Source: Erysipelotrichales bacterium | GTDB lineage: Bacteria > Bacillota_I > Bacilli_A > Erysipelotrichales > Erysipelotrichaceae | NCBI GenBank assembly: GCA_910576345.1 | Contig: CAJTIT010000018.1 | Coordinates: forward strand, 1 to 64,000 | Direction: 5' to 3' | DNA: 64,000 nt | Part shown: positions 17,352 through 26,540 of the stretch, piece by piece | Position numbering within the stretch: the stretch's first letter is position 1 | Layout: the number at the start of each line of letters is the position of its first letter | Made by a program: the position numbers and the translations under genes | Notes under the pieces: model-generated | The model's database searches: none | Told to the model about the DNA's origin: nothing | The model's input: only the letters and a program-made list of their open reading frames with translations

Positions 17352-18238
17352 TTCTCAAAATTACCACTGATACTCATACCTTCATTAAAAATCACAAATG
17401 CTTTTGGATCATCACTGTACACAAGTTTTTTCAATGTCGTTACTTCGTATTTGGAGATTGCCGTAACCAAAATCAATGTTTCCTCATCGGTATAAGCCCC
17501 TGCCCCTTTCCAATATGTAACGCCACGATGCATTTGTTCATTGATTTTTTTCTGAATTCCATGATGTTTCGTAAAAATCATTGCGGTCATATTGATATTT
17601 TGATAATGTACCTTATCCATCGCCTGTGCCATCACCAGTGAATATAAAATCGAATAAATAGCAATCGGCAGTTCAAACAAAAAAGCGCATAAGCCAAATA
17701 CGGCGCAGTTGATTAATAGTCCCAATCTGCCTACACTGAAATCTGCCTTTTTCTTTGTAAAATAAACCCCAAGAATATCAACACCGCCTCCGCTCCCACC
17801 ACTTCTCAGCGTTAAACCGATACCAACACCGCATATAATGCCGCCGATTAAACAAGTGGCCAACACATCGTCCAAAACCGGATGCTTTGGAATCATAATC
17901 ACGGTTAAAAACAATGTCTGTGCAATCACACTCCATAATGTTTTCATGAAAAATTTCCTTGAAATACTGCGATATGCCAATAAAAACAATGGCACATTCA
18001 ACAGAAAATTTAAAATACCCGCTATATCAATTCCGGATGGAATTGATAATTCCAACTGTTCCACCAATATCGTTCTTATGATTTGCGCAAAACCAATGAT
18101 ACCACCACTATATAATCCAAGCGGTACGATAAATATATTAACACCAAATGCAAATAAAAAACTTCCTAAAAAAACCATCGCAAAATCTTTCACATTTGAC
18201 TGCACTTTCATATCCACATAGACCATATCCTTTCCCAT
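17342..18238 (-). CDS. YitT-family membrane protein (DUF161 + DUF2179)
   Basis: 298 residues. Five or six transmembrane helices in the first ~200 residues, with FIVPLGLYSGGIIGFAQII near 36-54 and RSGGSGGGVDILG near 150-162, then a cytosolic DUF2179 domain (TKHHGIQKKINEQMHRGVTYWKGAGAYTDEE). Function is unknown; transport is commonly supposed. The start is uncertain: the promoter -10 lies so close that the ATG at 18238 would be almost leaderless, while AAAGGA at about 18228-18233 better suits the GTG at 18217. Confidence 0.85.
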   Translation of the reverse strand: MGKDMVYVDMKVQSNVKDFAMVFLGSFLFAFGVNIFIVPLGLYSGGIIGFAQIIRTILVEQLELSIPSGIDIAGILNFLLNVPLFLLAYRSISRKFFMKTLWSVIAQTLFLTVIMIPKHPVLDDVLATCLIGGIICGVGIGLTLRSGGSGGGVDILGVYFTKKKADFSVGRLGLLINCAVFGLCAFLFELPIAIYSILYSLVMAQAMDKVHYQNINMTAMIFTKHHGIQKKINEQMHRGVTYWKGAGAYTDEETLILVTAISKYEVTTLKKLVYSDDPKAFVIFNEGMSISGNFEKRL

Positions 18239-18246
18239 CGTCTATG

Positions 18247-18275
18247 ATTATATCATAGATTATCAATCGTCAAAG
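18247..18275 (-). promoter_or_regulatory. Promoter of the YitT-family gene
   Basis: Minus-strand TATAAT at 18247-18252 with TTTGAC about 16 bases upstream. It is only about 9 bases from the most upstream possible start codon. Confidence 0.6.
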
Positions 18276-18421
18276 AAGAATTTAACAAAACAAAAAAACT
18301 GATTCATAAAAACTTTTCATTCGTTACCTATTTCATCAAACTTATGATGCATCAATGATCTTTTTTCAAGTAAAACACTGTCCATTGCGATACATTTTTT
18401 TCTACCTAATATCAAATTTTA

Positions 18422-18430
18422 TGATATAAT
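18422..18430 (+). promoter_or_regulatory. Extended -10 promoter of recU-ponA
   Basis: TGATATAAT (TGn plus a perfect -10) 20 bases before the recU start; no good -35. Confidence 0.55.
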
Positions 18431-18449
18431 ATGGAAAGGTGATGGAACA

Positions 18450-19061
18450 ATGATCGGCTATCCTAATAAAAAGCGCACAATGGTGCAAAACAATGTGCGT
18501 GACAATTATATGGGAAGAGGAATGTCTTTGGAAGATGACTTGAATAAAAGCAATGCATACTATATGGAAATGAAGCGAGCCTTAATTCACAAAAAACCAA
18601 TTCCGATTCAAATTGTAAAAGTCGACTATCCGCAGCGCAGTTCTGCCAAAATCGTGGAAGCATATTATAAAACGCCAAGCACTACCGACTACAACGGCAT
18701 CTATCGTGGAAAGGCTATTGATTTTGAAGCTAAGGAAACAAAATCAAAAACATCGTTTCCTTTCAAAAATTTCCACCCGCATCAAATCAAACATTTGGAA
18801 CAAGTGTTATATCACGGCGGTATTGGATTTGTTATCATTCGCTTTTCCTATTATGATGAAACGTATTTAATCGATGCAAAATTTATGATTGATGCCTATT
18901 ACCATTATGAAAAAAAATCCATCCCTTATGAAACTATAAAAAATAATGGTTCTTTCATCCGACAAGGATTAACTCCAAGACTTGCATATCTTGATAATGT
19001 GGATGAGTGTTACTTCAAGGAGGACGACAATAATGAAAGCAAAACCGAAAAAATCAAATAA
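18450..19061 (+). CDS. recU: Holliday junction resolvase RecU
   Basis: 203 residues. RecU resolves four-way junctions during recombination repair in low-GC Gram-positives. Visible signatures are GRGMSLEDDLNKSN near 23-36, then the nuclease core TDYNGIYRGKAIDFEAKETKSK near 73-94 (D...ExK), FPFKNFHPHQIKHL near 97-110 and YLIDAKFM. AAAGGTGATGG precedes the ATG. It overlaps ponA by 29 bases, reproducing the recU-ponA arrangement of Bacillus. Confidence 0.94.
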   Translation: MIGYPNKKRTMVQNNVRDNYMGRGMSLEDDLNKSNAYYMEMKRALIHKKPIPIQIVKVDYPQRSSAKIVEAYYKTPSTTDYNGIYRGKAIDFEAKETKSKTSFPFKNFHPHQIKHLEQVLYHGGIGFVIIRFSYYDETYLIDAKFMIDAYYHYEKKSIPYETIKNNGSFIRQGLTPRLAYLDNVDECYFKEDDNNESKTEKIK

Positions 19062-21822
19062 TGAACAAAGGCTACTGCCTGCCAGAAGCACTCTGTCGAA
19101 AAAGAATACAAAAATGAGCAGAAAGAAAATTCTTAATTCCCTCTTAATCGTATTCTTATCGCTTGTATTCATTGGCGGTGTCTGCGTATTCTTTGTATTG
19201 GTAAATATCATGCGTGAAGCACCAAATCTCTCTAAAAACATGTTCAACAGCCAAGACAGTTCTAAAATACTTGCCAGCAATAATGAAACGCTGACAGAGG
19301 TTGGTATGGAAGCTAGAGAAAGTATAACTTATGAGCAGCTGCCACAAACAGTCATTGACGCATTTTTGTCCATTGAAGATTCTCGATACTTTACCCACAA
19401 TGGTTTTGACCTTCCCCGTTTTGTAAAATCCGCTTTTAATAACCTCCGCAATGGCGACTTGGGACAAGGCGGTTCCACGCTGACCATGCAAATGGTGGAT
19501 AATGTTCGAAAAGACAATCCGGATTATGATGAGACTAGCGCAAGCAGCTGGCAGCGAATCGAATGGAAAATCCAAGAAATCTTTTTGAGTATGCAAGTAG
19601 AAAATACCATGAGCAAAGAAGAAATTTTAACCAAATATCTCAATAAAGTAAACTTTGGAAACACAGCCAGAGGTATTCAGAAAGGTAGCCAGTATTATTT
19701 CGGAAAAGATGTCTCACAACTGAATTTATCAGAAAGTGCATTTTTGGCCGGCGTTGTCAATGCGCCTAATCTGTTCAATCCTTATAAAGGCACACAATGG
19801 AGTGAGTACTCAAAAAAATGGGTCAACTATTATGAATATGCCATAGAGCGAAGAGATGACACCCTCTATCAAATGCTCAATCACGGCTATATCAGTGAAG
19901 AAGAATATCAACTAGCAAAAAACACCGAATTGGCATTTCAATTGCAAGGAGAACGTTTTTTCCATAATACAAACAATGACACCATCTTAGATTTGGTTCG
20001 TAAAGAAGCCGCTGAAAAATATGGCATCAATATTTATACAGACAGCGTGATCGTTCATACATCTATCGATTTGGACGCACAAAAAAAAGCAGATGAAATA
20101 GCCAGTGGTTCCTTGATCAATCTACCGAATAAAGAAAGCTATCAGCTTGGTACAACGATGTTAAATTCACAAACCGGTGAGATCGTTGCGGCAATTGCCG
20201 GAAGACATTTCAGCCTTGATGATGAAAAACCAATCAATCAATCTCTGGAAACACATCAAACCGGCTCCACGATCAAACCATTATTGGATTATGCGCCTGG
20301 GTTTGATGTCTTGGGATATGCCACTTCCCATACTTTTGCGGATGTTCCAGTCGACATCTACGGAGATGGCCGCCCTGTCAATAACTCCAATGGCCAATAT
20401 AAAGGTGATGTTGAATTCGTGGAAGCTGTGGGTCAATCCTATAACACGACTGCCAGTCAGTCTTTGAAGGATGTACTGGATACTTGGGGCGAAGACAATA
20501 TCAAAGAATATATGCTGCGACTTGGTTTTAATAAAGAAGTTGTCGATAAATTCAATCTGCAGTTTGGAATCGGCGGTGCCGATATGGTCGCATCACCACA
20601 GCAAATGGCAGCTGCTTATGCAGTATTTGCAAATGAAGGCAAATATATCGAACCGCACATTATCACAAAAATAGAGTTTCCAAATGATCCTGACAAGAAA
20701 CCAATTGAAGCTGATTTTGACAGCGTACAGACGATATCTTCTCAAGCTGCCTATTTGATGTCAGACATTCTTCAAAAAGCAACCAGCAACAACTTCTTTA
20801 TGAGCAAGGTTTGGCCACAAGCCGGATATCCTGTATATGGAAAAACCGGTACGAGCGACTGGGGTGATTCCGGCGTTGATTATGGCATTCCAAAAGGTGC
20901 GATCCATGATGAATGGATGGCAAACTACACAAACAAATATGTCGTCGTTACATGGGAAGGTCATATCGGATATGACTATATTAACAACGATTTACTCTAT
21001 CAAAATATTCCCGGTCAAGTCAATCGTGCCCTCATGGATGTATTAGCGGCGAAAGAAACACCGGAAGCTATCAAAAACCCTGGTGACATCAGTACCATTT
21101 CTCATATCAAAGGAAAATTCCCATATGCAGCACCAAATGAAAACACGCCGAAAGATATGGTCGTTACCGGTATGGTAAAAAGCGATAAAGCAAAAATGGA
21201 AAAGCTGACTGCTGATAAACTATCTGATTTAAGCAAATTCACATTGACGCTTCAAAACGATGCGGCCAACACCATCCATTTGAGTTTTACACCATATCCG
21301 GAAGCTGATAAACTGGTTGCCGGCAGTCATACAAAAGAATACAATCTTTTGGGTGTCAAATTCACCGGAAATGTTTATTATACACCTACCCTATTGTTTG
21401 GCAGAGTCATTTATAAAGCTGATGTGAAAATTAATAATAGCGTTGTGCAATCCATTAGTGCAAATGATGCCGAAAGTAATCATGTGTTAAATGTTGGAGC
21501 CGATCAAACAATCAAAGTCTGTGGTTATTATACATATGAACACGCAGATGTGAAATCAAATGAGATTTGTGTGAATGCGACTACACAATCACCACAAACA
21601 CCAACAGTTGATACATCTGCACTATCATTAAAAATCGCTGAAATATCACAATATGCGGATACAAGTAAATATAAAATGAGTTATGTTTCATCTATTAATC
21701 GTGCATCCAATTCTGCTTATGAGGTACTGATGAATCCGGAAAGTACACAAGAAGAAATTGATGAACAAGTAGCCATCCTACAAGCATTGATTGATGAAAG
21801 CAAAAACTATTTGTTGGAATAA
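19033..21822 (+). CDS. ponA: Class A penicillin-binding protein (PBP1A)
   Basis: 929 residues. A short basic cytoplasmic tail and one membrane helix (about 33-57) lead to a GT51 glycosyltransferase (IEDSRYFTHNG, GQGGSTLTMQM) and a transpeptidase with the three penicillin-binding motifs: STIK near 412, SYN near 469 and KTGT near 603. After ~690 an extra C-terminal region contains a beta-rich domain and a Thr/Pro linker (TTQSPQTPTVDTS) plus a small helical tail, possibly wall-binding. It polymerises and cross-links peptidoglycan. ATG at 19033 lies inside the recU 3' end, 8 bases after AAGGAGG. Confidence 0.94.
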   Translation: MKAKPKKSNNEQRLLPARSTLSKKNTKMSRKKILNSLLIVFLSLVFIGGVCVFFVLVNIMREAPNLSKNMFNSQDSSKILASNNETLTEVGMEARESITYEQLPQTVIDAFLSIEDSRYFTHNGFDLPRFVKSAFNNLRNGDLGQGGSTLTMQMVDNVRKDNPDYDETSASSWQRIEWKIQEIFLSMQVENTMSKEEILTKYLNKVNFGNTARGIQKGSQYYFGKDVSQLNLSESAFLAGVVNAPNLFNPYKGTQWSEYSKKWVNYYEYAIERRDDTLYQMLNHGYISEEEYQLAKNTELAFQLQGERFFHNTNNDTILDLVRKEAAEKYGINIYTDSVIVHTSIDLDAQKKADEIASGSLINLPNKESYQLGTTMLNSQTGEIVAAIAGRHFSLDDEKPINQSLETHQTGSTIKPLLDYAPGFDVLGYATSHTFADVPVDIYGDGRPVNNSNGQYKGDVEFVEAVGQSYNTTASQSLKDVLDTWGEDNIKEYMLRLGFNKEVVDKFNLQFGIGGADMVASPQQMAAAYAVFANEGKYIEPHIITKIEFPNDPDKKPIEADFDSVQTISSQAAYLMSDILQKATSNNFFMSKVWPQAGYPVYGKTGTSDWGDSGVDYGIPKGAIHDEWMANYTNKYVVVTWEGHIGYDYINNDLLYQNIPGQVNRALMDVLAAKETPEAIKNPGDISTISHIKGKFPYAAPNENTPKDMVVTGMVKSDKAKMEKLTADKLSDLSKFTLTLQNDAANTIHLSFTPYPEADKLVAGSHTKEYNLLGVKFTGNVYYTPTLLFGRVIYKADVKINNSVVQSISANDAESNHVLNVGADQTIKVCGYYTYEHADVKSNEICVNATTQSPQTPTVDTSALSLKIAEISQYADTSKYKMSYVSSINRASNSAYEVLMNPESTQEEIDEQVAILQALIDESKNYLLE

Positions 21823-21824
21823 CC

Positions 21825-21853
21825 AAAAACCATCAAAAAAAGATGGTTTTTTC
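21825..21853 (+). terminator. Terminator after ponA
   Basis: Stem AAAAACCATC / GATGGTTTTT with a 7-A loop and trailing T. Confidence 0.88.
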
Positions 21854-22011
21854 TATTGAACCATGTCTAAAGGACGTAGTTTGCTTTTATAAAAGACGAC
21901 TTTTTATAGCATTTGAAAAATATCCTTGCATGTGACAAACCGCAAGAAGAAACCATAATTTTTTTAAGGAAAACACTATGGTAAAGAATACAGTACCAAC
22001 CAAATTACAAT

Positions 22012-22056
22012 AAAAAAGCAGCAAACGTTTCTTTTTGATGCATTAGCCGCCTTTTT
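22012..22056 (-). terminator. Terminator after nth
   Basis: Minus strand: an 11-bp stem with two G-U pairs (AAAAAGGCGGC / GCTGCTTTTTT) and a long loop, ending in T; T-rich on the other side as well. Confidence 0.65.
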
Positions 22057-22082
22057 ATAATCCTTCTTCATTTATAGTATTA

Positions 22083-22760
22083 TCATGAAACTTTACGAAG
22101 ATCAGAGTCCTTTTTTTTCAATAGCTGTTCTTTATATGATGCCAGCTTATCTTTCTTACAGAAAGATGCAAATGCACAATCCTCACATTGCGGATGTCGT
22201 GCAAAACAACGATATCGACCAAAAAAGATAAATAAATGATGTGCTTCATTCCATCGATCTCTTTTGATCTTTCGCTTTAATTTCGTTTCTACCATTTCCA
22301 CACTGTCGCTAACTTTAGCCAAACCCAATCGCTTGGAAATACGCTCTACATGCGTATCTACCGCAAACGATGGTATATCAAACCACACACTGCGTACGAC
22401 ATTCGCTGTTTTCCTACCTACGCCGGCCAATTCCATCAATTCCTTCATAGAACTGGGCACTTCCCCATTATGATGCCTTAACAATGAAATTGCCAGCTGC
22501 TGAATGCTTTTGGCTTTGTTTCGATACAAGCCAATATGATGAATCAGCCGTTCAATTTCTTTCACATCTGCCTGCGCCAAATCTTGCGGTGTTGGATATG
22601 CCGCAAATAAAGCCGGTGTGACCTTATTAACGGAATCATCTGTAGTCTGTGCCGATAATACGACTGCCACAAGCAATTCAAACGCATTGCGATGATGCAA
22701 TTCACAGTGCGCAGCAGGAAATTGTTTCTGTAATTCGTCTAAAATTTCATCAGTTGTCAT
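22083..22760 (-). CDS. nth: Endonuclease III
   Basis: 225 residues. Bifunctional DNA glycosylase/AP lyase that removes oxidised pyrimidines. The helix-hairpin-helix LAGVGRKTANVV near 115-126 holds the catalytic Lys, FAVDTHVERIS near 137-147 the catalytic Asp, and C-x6-C-x2-C-x5-C (CFARHPQCEDCAFASFC) near 192-208 binds the 4Fe-4S cluster. Its ATG overlaps the dnaD stop (ATGA). Last gene of the ypmB-dnaD-nth group. Confidence 0.95.
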   Translation of the reverse strand: MTTDEILDELQKQFPAAHCELHHRNAFELLVAVVLSAQTTDDSVNKVTPALFAAYPTPQDLAQADVKEIERLIHHIGLYRNKAKSIQQLAISLLRHHNGEVPSSMKELMELAGVGRKTANVVRSVWFDIPSFAVDTHVERISKRLGLAKVSDSVEMVETKLKRKIKRDRWNEAHHLFIFFGRYRCFARHPQCEDCAFASFCKKDKLASYKEQLLKKKDSDLRKVS

Positions 22761-23293
22761 CGTTTACCATCCTCATAATCTTCTGCGCTGAATTTGCGCT
22801 TTTTCCATTCCATTAAAATCCGTTCTATATAATCAAAATTGCGCTTCCCATATAAAACTGCTTCTCTTAATGCATATTGAATCAGTTTTTGATCATATTG
22901 TGACATCCAATCACTCATACGCTGCAATTCCATTTGAGAAAGCGGTCTGGCAAATTCTCTTTCAAACACATCAAACAGCGACTGATCAAATGCGATTGTT
23001 TGATCATGTGCTGTGTCAAAGATCCCATCAATTTTAAACGCGATTTTTTTACCTTCATATGTAATCTTTAAATAGCCTTTCTGTGTCAGATTGGACAACA
23101 AATCATCAATTTCTGATCCGTCCATTTTCATTTTATTTGCCAAAACACCATGAGAAATCAAAATCTGATGCTCATTCATATAATCAATCAATAAGACTGC
23201 CATGCATTCTTCGCATGACAGCGTTAATTCTTCAAAATGATCCAAAATATATGCCCTGCGATTGATATAGGGCTTGTTCCACCAGTCTTTCAT
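22757..23293 (-). CDS. dnaD: DNA replication initiation protein DnaD
   Basis: 178 residues. N-terminal winged helix (about 1-100) and C-terminal DDBH2 domain with PLSQMELQRMSDW near 117-129 and YIERILMEWKK near 155-165. DnaD is a primosome component that helps load the DnaC helicase at oriC and at restart sites. It overlaps ypmB upstream and nth downstream by 4 bases each (ATGA). Confidence 0.92.
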   Translation of the reverse strand: MKDWWNKPYINRRAYILDHFEELTLSCEECMAVLLIDYMNEHQILISHGVLANKMKMDGSEIDDLLSNLTQKGYLKITYEGKKIAFKIDGIFDTAHDQTIAFDQSLFDVFEREFARPLSQMELQRMSDWMSQYDQKLIQYALREAVLYGKRNFDYIERILMEWKKRKFSAEDYEDGKR

Positions 23294-23772
23294 AGAACCT
23301 CTCCTTTGATGCGATAAAAAACACGCTTCATCGTATCCATATCCAAGTAGATTTCAAAGTCCTTATTTTCAATGATATATACAGGATTGTCATATCCGTA
23401 TCCGATTTTCAATTCATAATCTGCTAATTTATATGTATTTTTTGCCTCATAATCTGCTTTGGTGATATCCACTTCATCCATCTTTCTCGTTGTCAGCACT
23501 TCCCCTCGCTCATTGAACCAATAATACTGTTCCTCATCATGTCCGCTGTAAATAACATAAGAAAATACATGTCGGGTAATTTCTTGTATGTTTTGATGAT
23601 TGGCACGAATGGTCATGATTTGCGTTGCGATTTTATCTTCATAGCGAAGATTGGGACCGCTGATGAACAGGCAGATTTCAATCCATATGATGAGAATCAA
23701 AATAAACAGAAGTTCAATCGTCAGAAATAATCTTCGCCATGAAAACCATTTACGTTCTTGTTCCATCTCCAT
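23290..23772 (-). CDS. ypmB: YpmB-like DUF5590 membrane-anchored protein
   Basis: 160 residues. A basic N-terminus, one transmembrane helix (about 14-36) and an extracytoplasmic PepSY/DUF5590-like part ending in ...YIIENKDFEIYLDMDTMKRVFYRIKGEVL. Function unknown. In Bacillus ypmB belongs to the same neighbourhood (ypmB-aspB-asnS-dnaD-nth); here aspB and asnS are missing from between. AGGTGAT precedes the ATG. Confidence 0.78.
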   Translation of the reverse strand: MEMEQERKWFSWRRLFLTIELLFILILIIWIEICLFISGPNLRYEDKIATQIMTIRANHQNIQEITRHVFSYVIYSGHDEEQYYWFNERGEVLTTRKMDEVDITKADYEAKNTYKLADYELKIGYGYDNPVYIIENKDFEIYLDMDTMKRVFYRIKGEVL

Positions 23773-23859
23773 TGTTCATCACCTCACATCATCTTTAATT
23801 ATACATGATTTTTATCACTTTGTCTTGTTTCCAAAAGAAGAAATTAAAGCAAAATTTAC

Positions 23860-23889
23860 TTGCATACAACATTCGTCTTTCTGTATAAT
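23860..23889 (+). promoter_or_regulatory. Promoter of the flavin reductase-like gene
   Basis: TTGCAT (23860-23865), 18-base spacer, TATAAT (23884-23889). Confidence 0.7.
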
Positions 23890-23959
23890 CGTATACAGCG
23901 AATGTTTTCAAATGTATTTGCATAATATTAGAAGGAAGCTTAATTAGGAGGTCTCAATT

Positions 23960-24466
23960 ATGTTTAAAGAAATCGATGCTTTAAAATGGAACGGTAATGT
24001 ATTTCATAAGATTGGCAAAGAATGGATGCTTGTATCTGCCGGTGATGAAACGAAAGCCAATGCAATGACTGCTTCTTGGGGTGGCATGGGCGTATTATGG
24101 AACAAACAAGTGGTCTTCATCTTTATCCGTCCACAGCGTTACACCAAACAACTGTTGGATACCCATGATCATTTTGCACTCAGTTTCTATGATGAATCGC
24201 ATCGCAACATGTTACAATACATGGGAAAAGCAAGCGGCAAAGATGAAGATAAAATACAAATTAGCCATCTGCACCTTATAATGGATCATGCTCCTTATTT
24301 TGAAGAAGCGAAAGAAGTTATCATTGCCAGAAAGCTATTTGCGCAAGAAATCGATCCAGAATGCATCCTTGATGCACAGGTCGATAAAAACTGTTATCCT
24401 GAAAAGGATTACCACATTCTTTATGTTGGTGAAATCGAAAAAATACTCATTCAATCAGCACAATGA
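23960..24466 (+). CDS. Flavin reductase-like FMN-binding protein
   Basis: 168 residues with a split-barrel flavin-reductase fold: KEWMLVSAGDETKANAMTASWGG near 20-42 (FMN phosphate contact) and FIRPQRYTKQLLDTHDHFALSFYDE near 56-80. Related proteins bind FMN and reduce flavin or small substrates with NAD(P)H; the actual substrate is unknown. AGGAGG precedes the ATG and its own promoter is present, so it is monocistronic. Confidence 0.8.
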   Translation: MFKEIDALKWNGNVFHKIGKEWMLVSAGDETKANAMTASWGGMGVLWNKQVVFIFIRPQRYTKQLLDTHDHFALSFYDESHRNMLQYMGKASGKDEDKIQISHLHLIMDHAPYFEEAKEVIIARKLFAQEIDPECILDAQVDKNCYPEKDYHILYVGEIEKILIQSAQ

Positions 24467-24483
24467 AAACCATTGTGCTTTTT
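24457..24483 (+). terminator. Terminator after the flavin reductase-like gene
   Basis: Perfect 9-bp stem AGCACAATG / CATTGTGCT, 5-base loop, followed by TTTTT; the stop codon lies in the hairpin. Confidence 0.88.
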
Positions 24484-25255
24484 ATAACCAATGATAGTGT
24501 TCACATGCATAGCGAATGCCATCTTCATCACTTCGATGCGTTACAAAATCCGCAATACACTTAAGTTCCTTAACCGCATTTCCCATCGCAATGGATAAGG
24601 GAGATTGTTCAAACATACGAATGTCATTATACCCATCCCCAAATACAACGATATCTTCCATAGGCGCATCCAAAATCTTCATCATCTGCAAAATGCCATA
24701 AAACTTATCATCCGGCTCCACAATCACATAAACTTCCTGATTAGAAGAACCAACCAATGTACCATGGAAATCTAGCTCTGAAACACGCTTTTTATCGATG
24801 AACATCCGTTGAATCTGTTTATCTTCATATGTAAACGATCTATCAACGATCAATTTTCCTAAAAAATGTTTTCCTTCAATCAATTTTTGAAAATCAAAAT
24901 GATGCGAATAACGAATCAAATCATCTCCGAGAGACACACAAAACGCAATATTCTTCTTCCTGCACTGATCGATCAAAGAATGTACCAGTGATTGATCAAG
25001 CGATTCTTTTTGCCTGCATTTGCCATGTATATAAATATCATTACCACCGTTGCATACCAAATGAGCAATCCCTACTTCTTTTGCAATCTCTTTGCACATA
25101 AAATACGGACGCCCAGTGGCGATTGCCAATAAATGACCTCGATTCTTCAAGTCTTGCAACGTCTGTTTCGTCTCATCAGGGATATGTGGTTTTATTCCGA
25201 TCACACCGCTGCTCAAAGTACCGTCTATATCAAAAAACATGTATTTTTTATGCAT
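24482..25255 (-). CDS. Cof-type HAD-superfamily phosphatase
   Basis: 257 residues. HAD motif I FFDIDGTL near 7-14, motif II AIATGRP near 44-50, and motifs III/IV with the C-terminal GDGYNDIRMFEQS near 208-220, separated by a C2B cap as in Cof/YbjI proteins. These are Mg-dependent phosphatases of sugar phosphates or flavin precursors; the substrate cannot be inferred. It overlaps the threonine aldolase gene by 8 bases, so the two are coupled. Confidence 0.9.
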   Translation of the reverse strand: MHKKYMFFDIDGTLSSGVIGIKPHIPDETKQTLQDLKNRGHLLAIATGRPYFMCKEIAKEVGIAHLVCNGGNDIYIHGKCRQKESLDQSLVHSLIDQCRKKNIAFCVSLGDDLIRYSHHFDFQKLIEGKHFLGKLIVDRSFTYEDKQIQRMFIDKKRVSELDFHGTLVGSSNQEVYVIVEPDDKFYGILQMMKILDAPMEDIVVFGDGYNDIRMFEQSPLSIAMGNAVKELKCIADFVTHRSDEDGIRYACEHYHWL

Positions 25256-26276
25256 AAAGATTCCTCAAAATCTTTAAAAGCGTATCGACATCTTCCTTAC
25301 GTGTTGCCCATGAGGTCACAAAACGTATCGCTGTATGATCTTCATCAATGATCTTCCAATCTTCAAACAGACAATATTTTTCCAATTGTTCCTTTTTTTC
25401 ATTTGACAAAATCGGAAATAATTGGTTGGTAGATGATGGCGCCAGCATCTGCATCCCCATCTTTATACATCCATTTTGAAGTTCTTGCGCCATTTCATTC
25501 GCATGAGATGCCAATCGCTCGTAACAATCGTTTTTGAACAATTCCAAAAACTGAACACCTAACAATCTTCCCTTTGCCAACATGGCACCGCGCTGTTTGA
25601 TAGAATAGCGAAAATCTGTTTTCAATGCATCGCAAACAATCACAACGGCTTCACCAAACAATGCGCCGCATTTGGTACCGCCAAGATAGAACACATCAAA
25701 AATGGAAGTCAAATCTTCAAATATCACATCACTGTCGTTTGACATCAATGCCATAGGAAATCGTGCGCCATCCATATAAAGATACAAATCATATCGATCA
25801 CATACTTCACGAAGTTCTAATAATTCCTGTTTCGTATATACACTGCCTGTTTCTGTCGCATTGGAAATATAAACCATTTTTGGTTTCACCATATGCTCAT
25901 CCGTATGCAGTTTCATAACGTCCTCTATGCCAAAAGGCAGAACTTTACCATCCTTGCTTTCGGATATTAAAACCTTGTGCCCGGTGGCTTCTATGGCGCC
26001 CGTTTCATGGACGTTGATATGTCCGGTATCTGCTGCAATGACCGCTTCATATGGACGCAGCGCAGAAGAAATCACAATCTGGTTCGTCTGTGTACCGCCA
26101 ACCAGAAAATGAATGTCACATGCATGATTGTGTAACTTATTTTGAATGGCTGTTTTTGCTTCTTGGCAGATTTCATCACAACCATATCCGATTGTTTGAT
26201 TCAAGTTGGTCTTCATTAAAGCTTGCATGATTTCCTCGCATGCTCCTTCACTGTAATCATTTTTAAAACTTAACAT
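25248..26276 (-). CDS. ltaE: Low-specificity L-threonine aldolase-like PLP enzyme
   Basis: 342 residues, fold type I PLP enzyme of the beta-eliminating lyase family. Signatures: FLVGGTQTNQIVISS near 58-72, HINVHETGAIEATGHKV near 86-102, YLYMDGARFPMALMSN near 165-180 (PLP-contacting Asp) and the Schiff-base Lys in LGGTKCGALFGEAVV near 203-217. It would split L-threonine or allo-threonine into glycine and acetaldehyde. ATG at 26276 follows AGTAGGCG. First gene of a two-gene unit with the HAD phosphatase. Confidence 0.9.
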   Translation of the reverse strand: MLSFKNDYSEGACEEIMQALMKTNLNQTIGYGCDEICQEAKTAIQNKLHNHACDIHFLVGGTQTNQIVISSALRPYEAVIAADTGHINVHETGAIEATGHKVLISESKDGKVLPFGIEDVMKLHTDEHMVKPKMVYISNATETGSVYTKQELLELREVCDRYDLYLYMDGARFPMALMSNDSDVIFEDLTSIFDVFYLGGTKCGALFGEAVVIVCDALKTDFRYSIKQRGAMLAKGRLLGVQFLELFKNDCYERLASHANEMAQELQNGCIKMGMQMLAPSSTNQLFPILSNEKKEQLEKYCLFEDWKIIDEDHTAIRFVTSWATRKEDVDTLLKILRNLYA

Positions 26277-26301
26277 AACATCGCCTACTTTCTACAGCTC
26301 T

Positions 26302-26332
26302 TATTATAATACGAATATAATCAGATTTCAAA
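26302..26332 (-). promoter_or_regulatory. ltaE promoter
   Basis: Minus-strand TTGAAA and TATAAT 17 bases apart, starting right at the T-run of the hairpin at 26331-26358. Confidence 0.75.
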
Positions 26333-26398
26333 AAAACAGCCGAATGGATCAGCCGTTTTCCTTATACGCTTTTCTTGAGATCTTTGGCCAACGTTCAT
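26321..26398 (-). CDS. Possible small protein of 25 residues (uncertain)
   Basis: A 26-codon frame (MNVGQRSQEKRIRKT... ending GCFFEI) begins at ATG 26398, with GGAGG 5 bases upstream; a second ATG at 26401 is closer to that site. It has its own promoter 75-100 bases upstream, and a terminator hairpin overlaps its last codons. The peptide is strongly basic in its first half. No family is recognised. It could equally be a non-coding RNA whose start resembles a ribosome binding site. Reported because promoter, Shine-Dalgarno and terminator are in the right order. Confidence 0.3.
   Translation of the reverse strand: MNVGQRSQEKRIRKTADPFGCFFEI
26331..26358 (-). terminator. Terminator upstream of ltaE
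   Basis: Minus strand: 10-bp stem with two G-U pairs (AAACGGCTGA / TCGGCTGTTT), 5-base loop, then TTTTTT. It separates the short transcription unit at 26398-26500 from the ltaE promoter. Confidence 0.7.
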
Positions 26399-26472
26399 CA
26401 TCGCCTCCTTCAGAATTGCGTATAATTCATAGAGTTTACAGTGTCATGAATCTATTCATTTCACTTATCCAA

Positions 26473-26500
26473 AGTATATACTCTTTATAAACAATGTAAA
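26473..26500 (-). promoter_or_regulatory. Promoter of the short unit between the ABC permease and ltaE
   Basis: Minus-strand TTTACA (26495-26500), 16-base spacer, TATACT (26473-26478). It fires towards the possible 25-residue gene. Confidence 0.6.
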
Positions 26501-26540
26501 GTGATGATGCAAAATCCGTTCATGAAACGGCATTTTTGGT

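Noticed and set aside
21854-22011. Possible small gene between ponA and nth
   Set aside because: No frame with start, ribosome binding site and sensible length; only terminators flank it.
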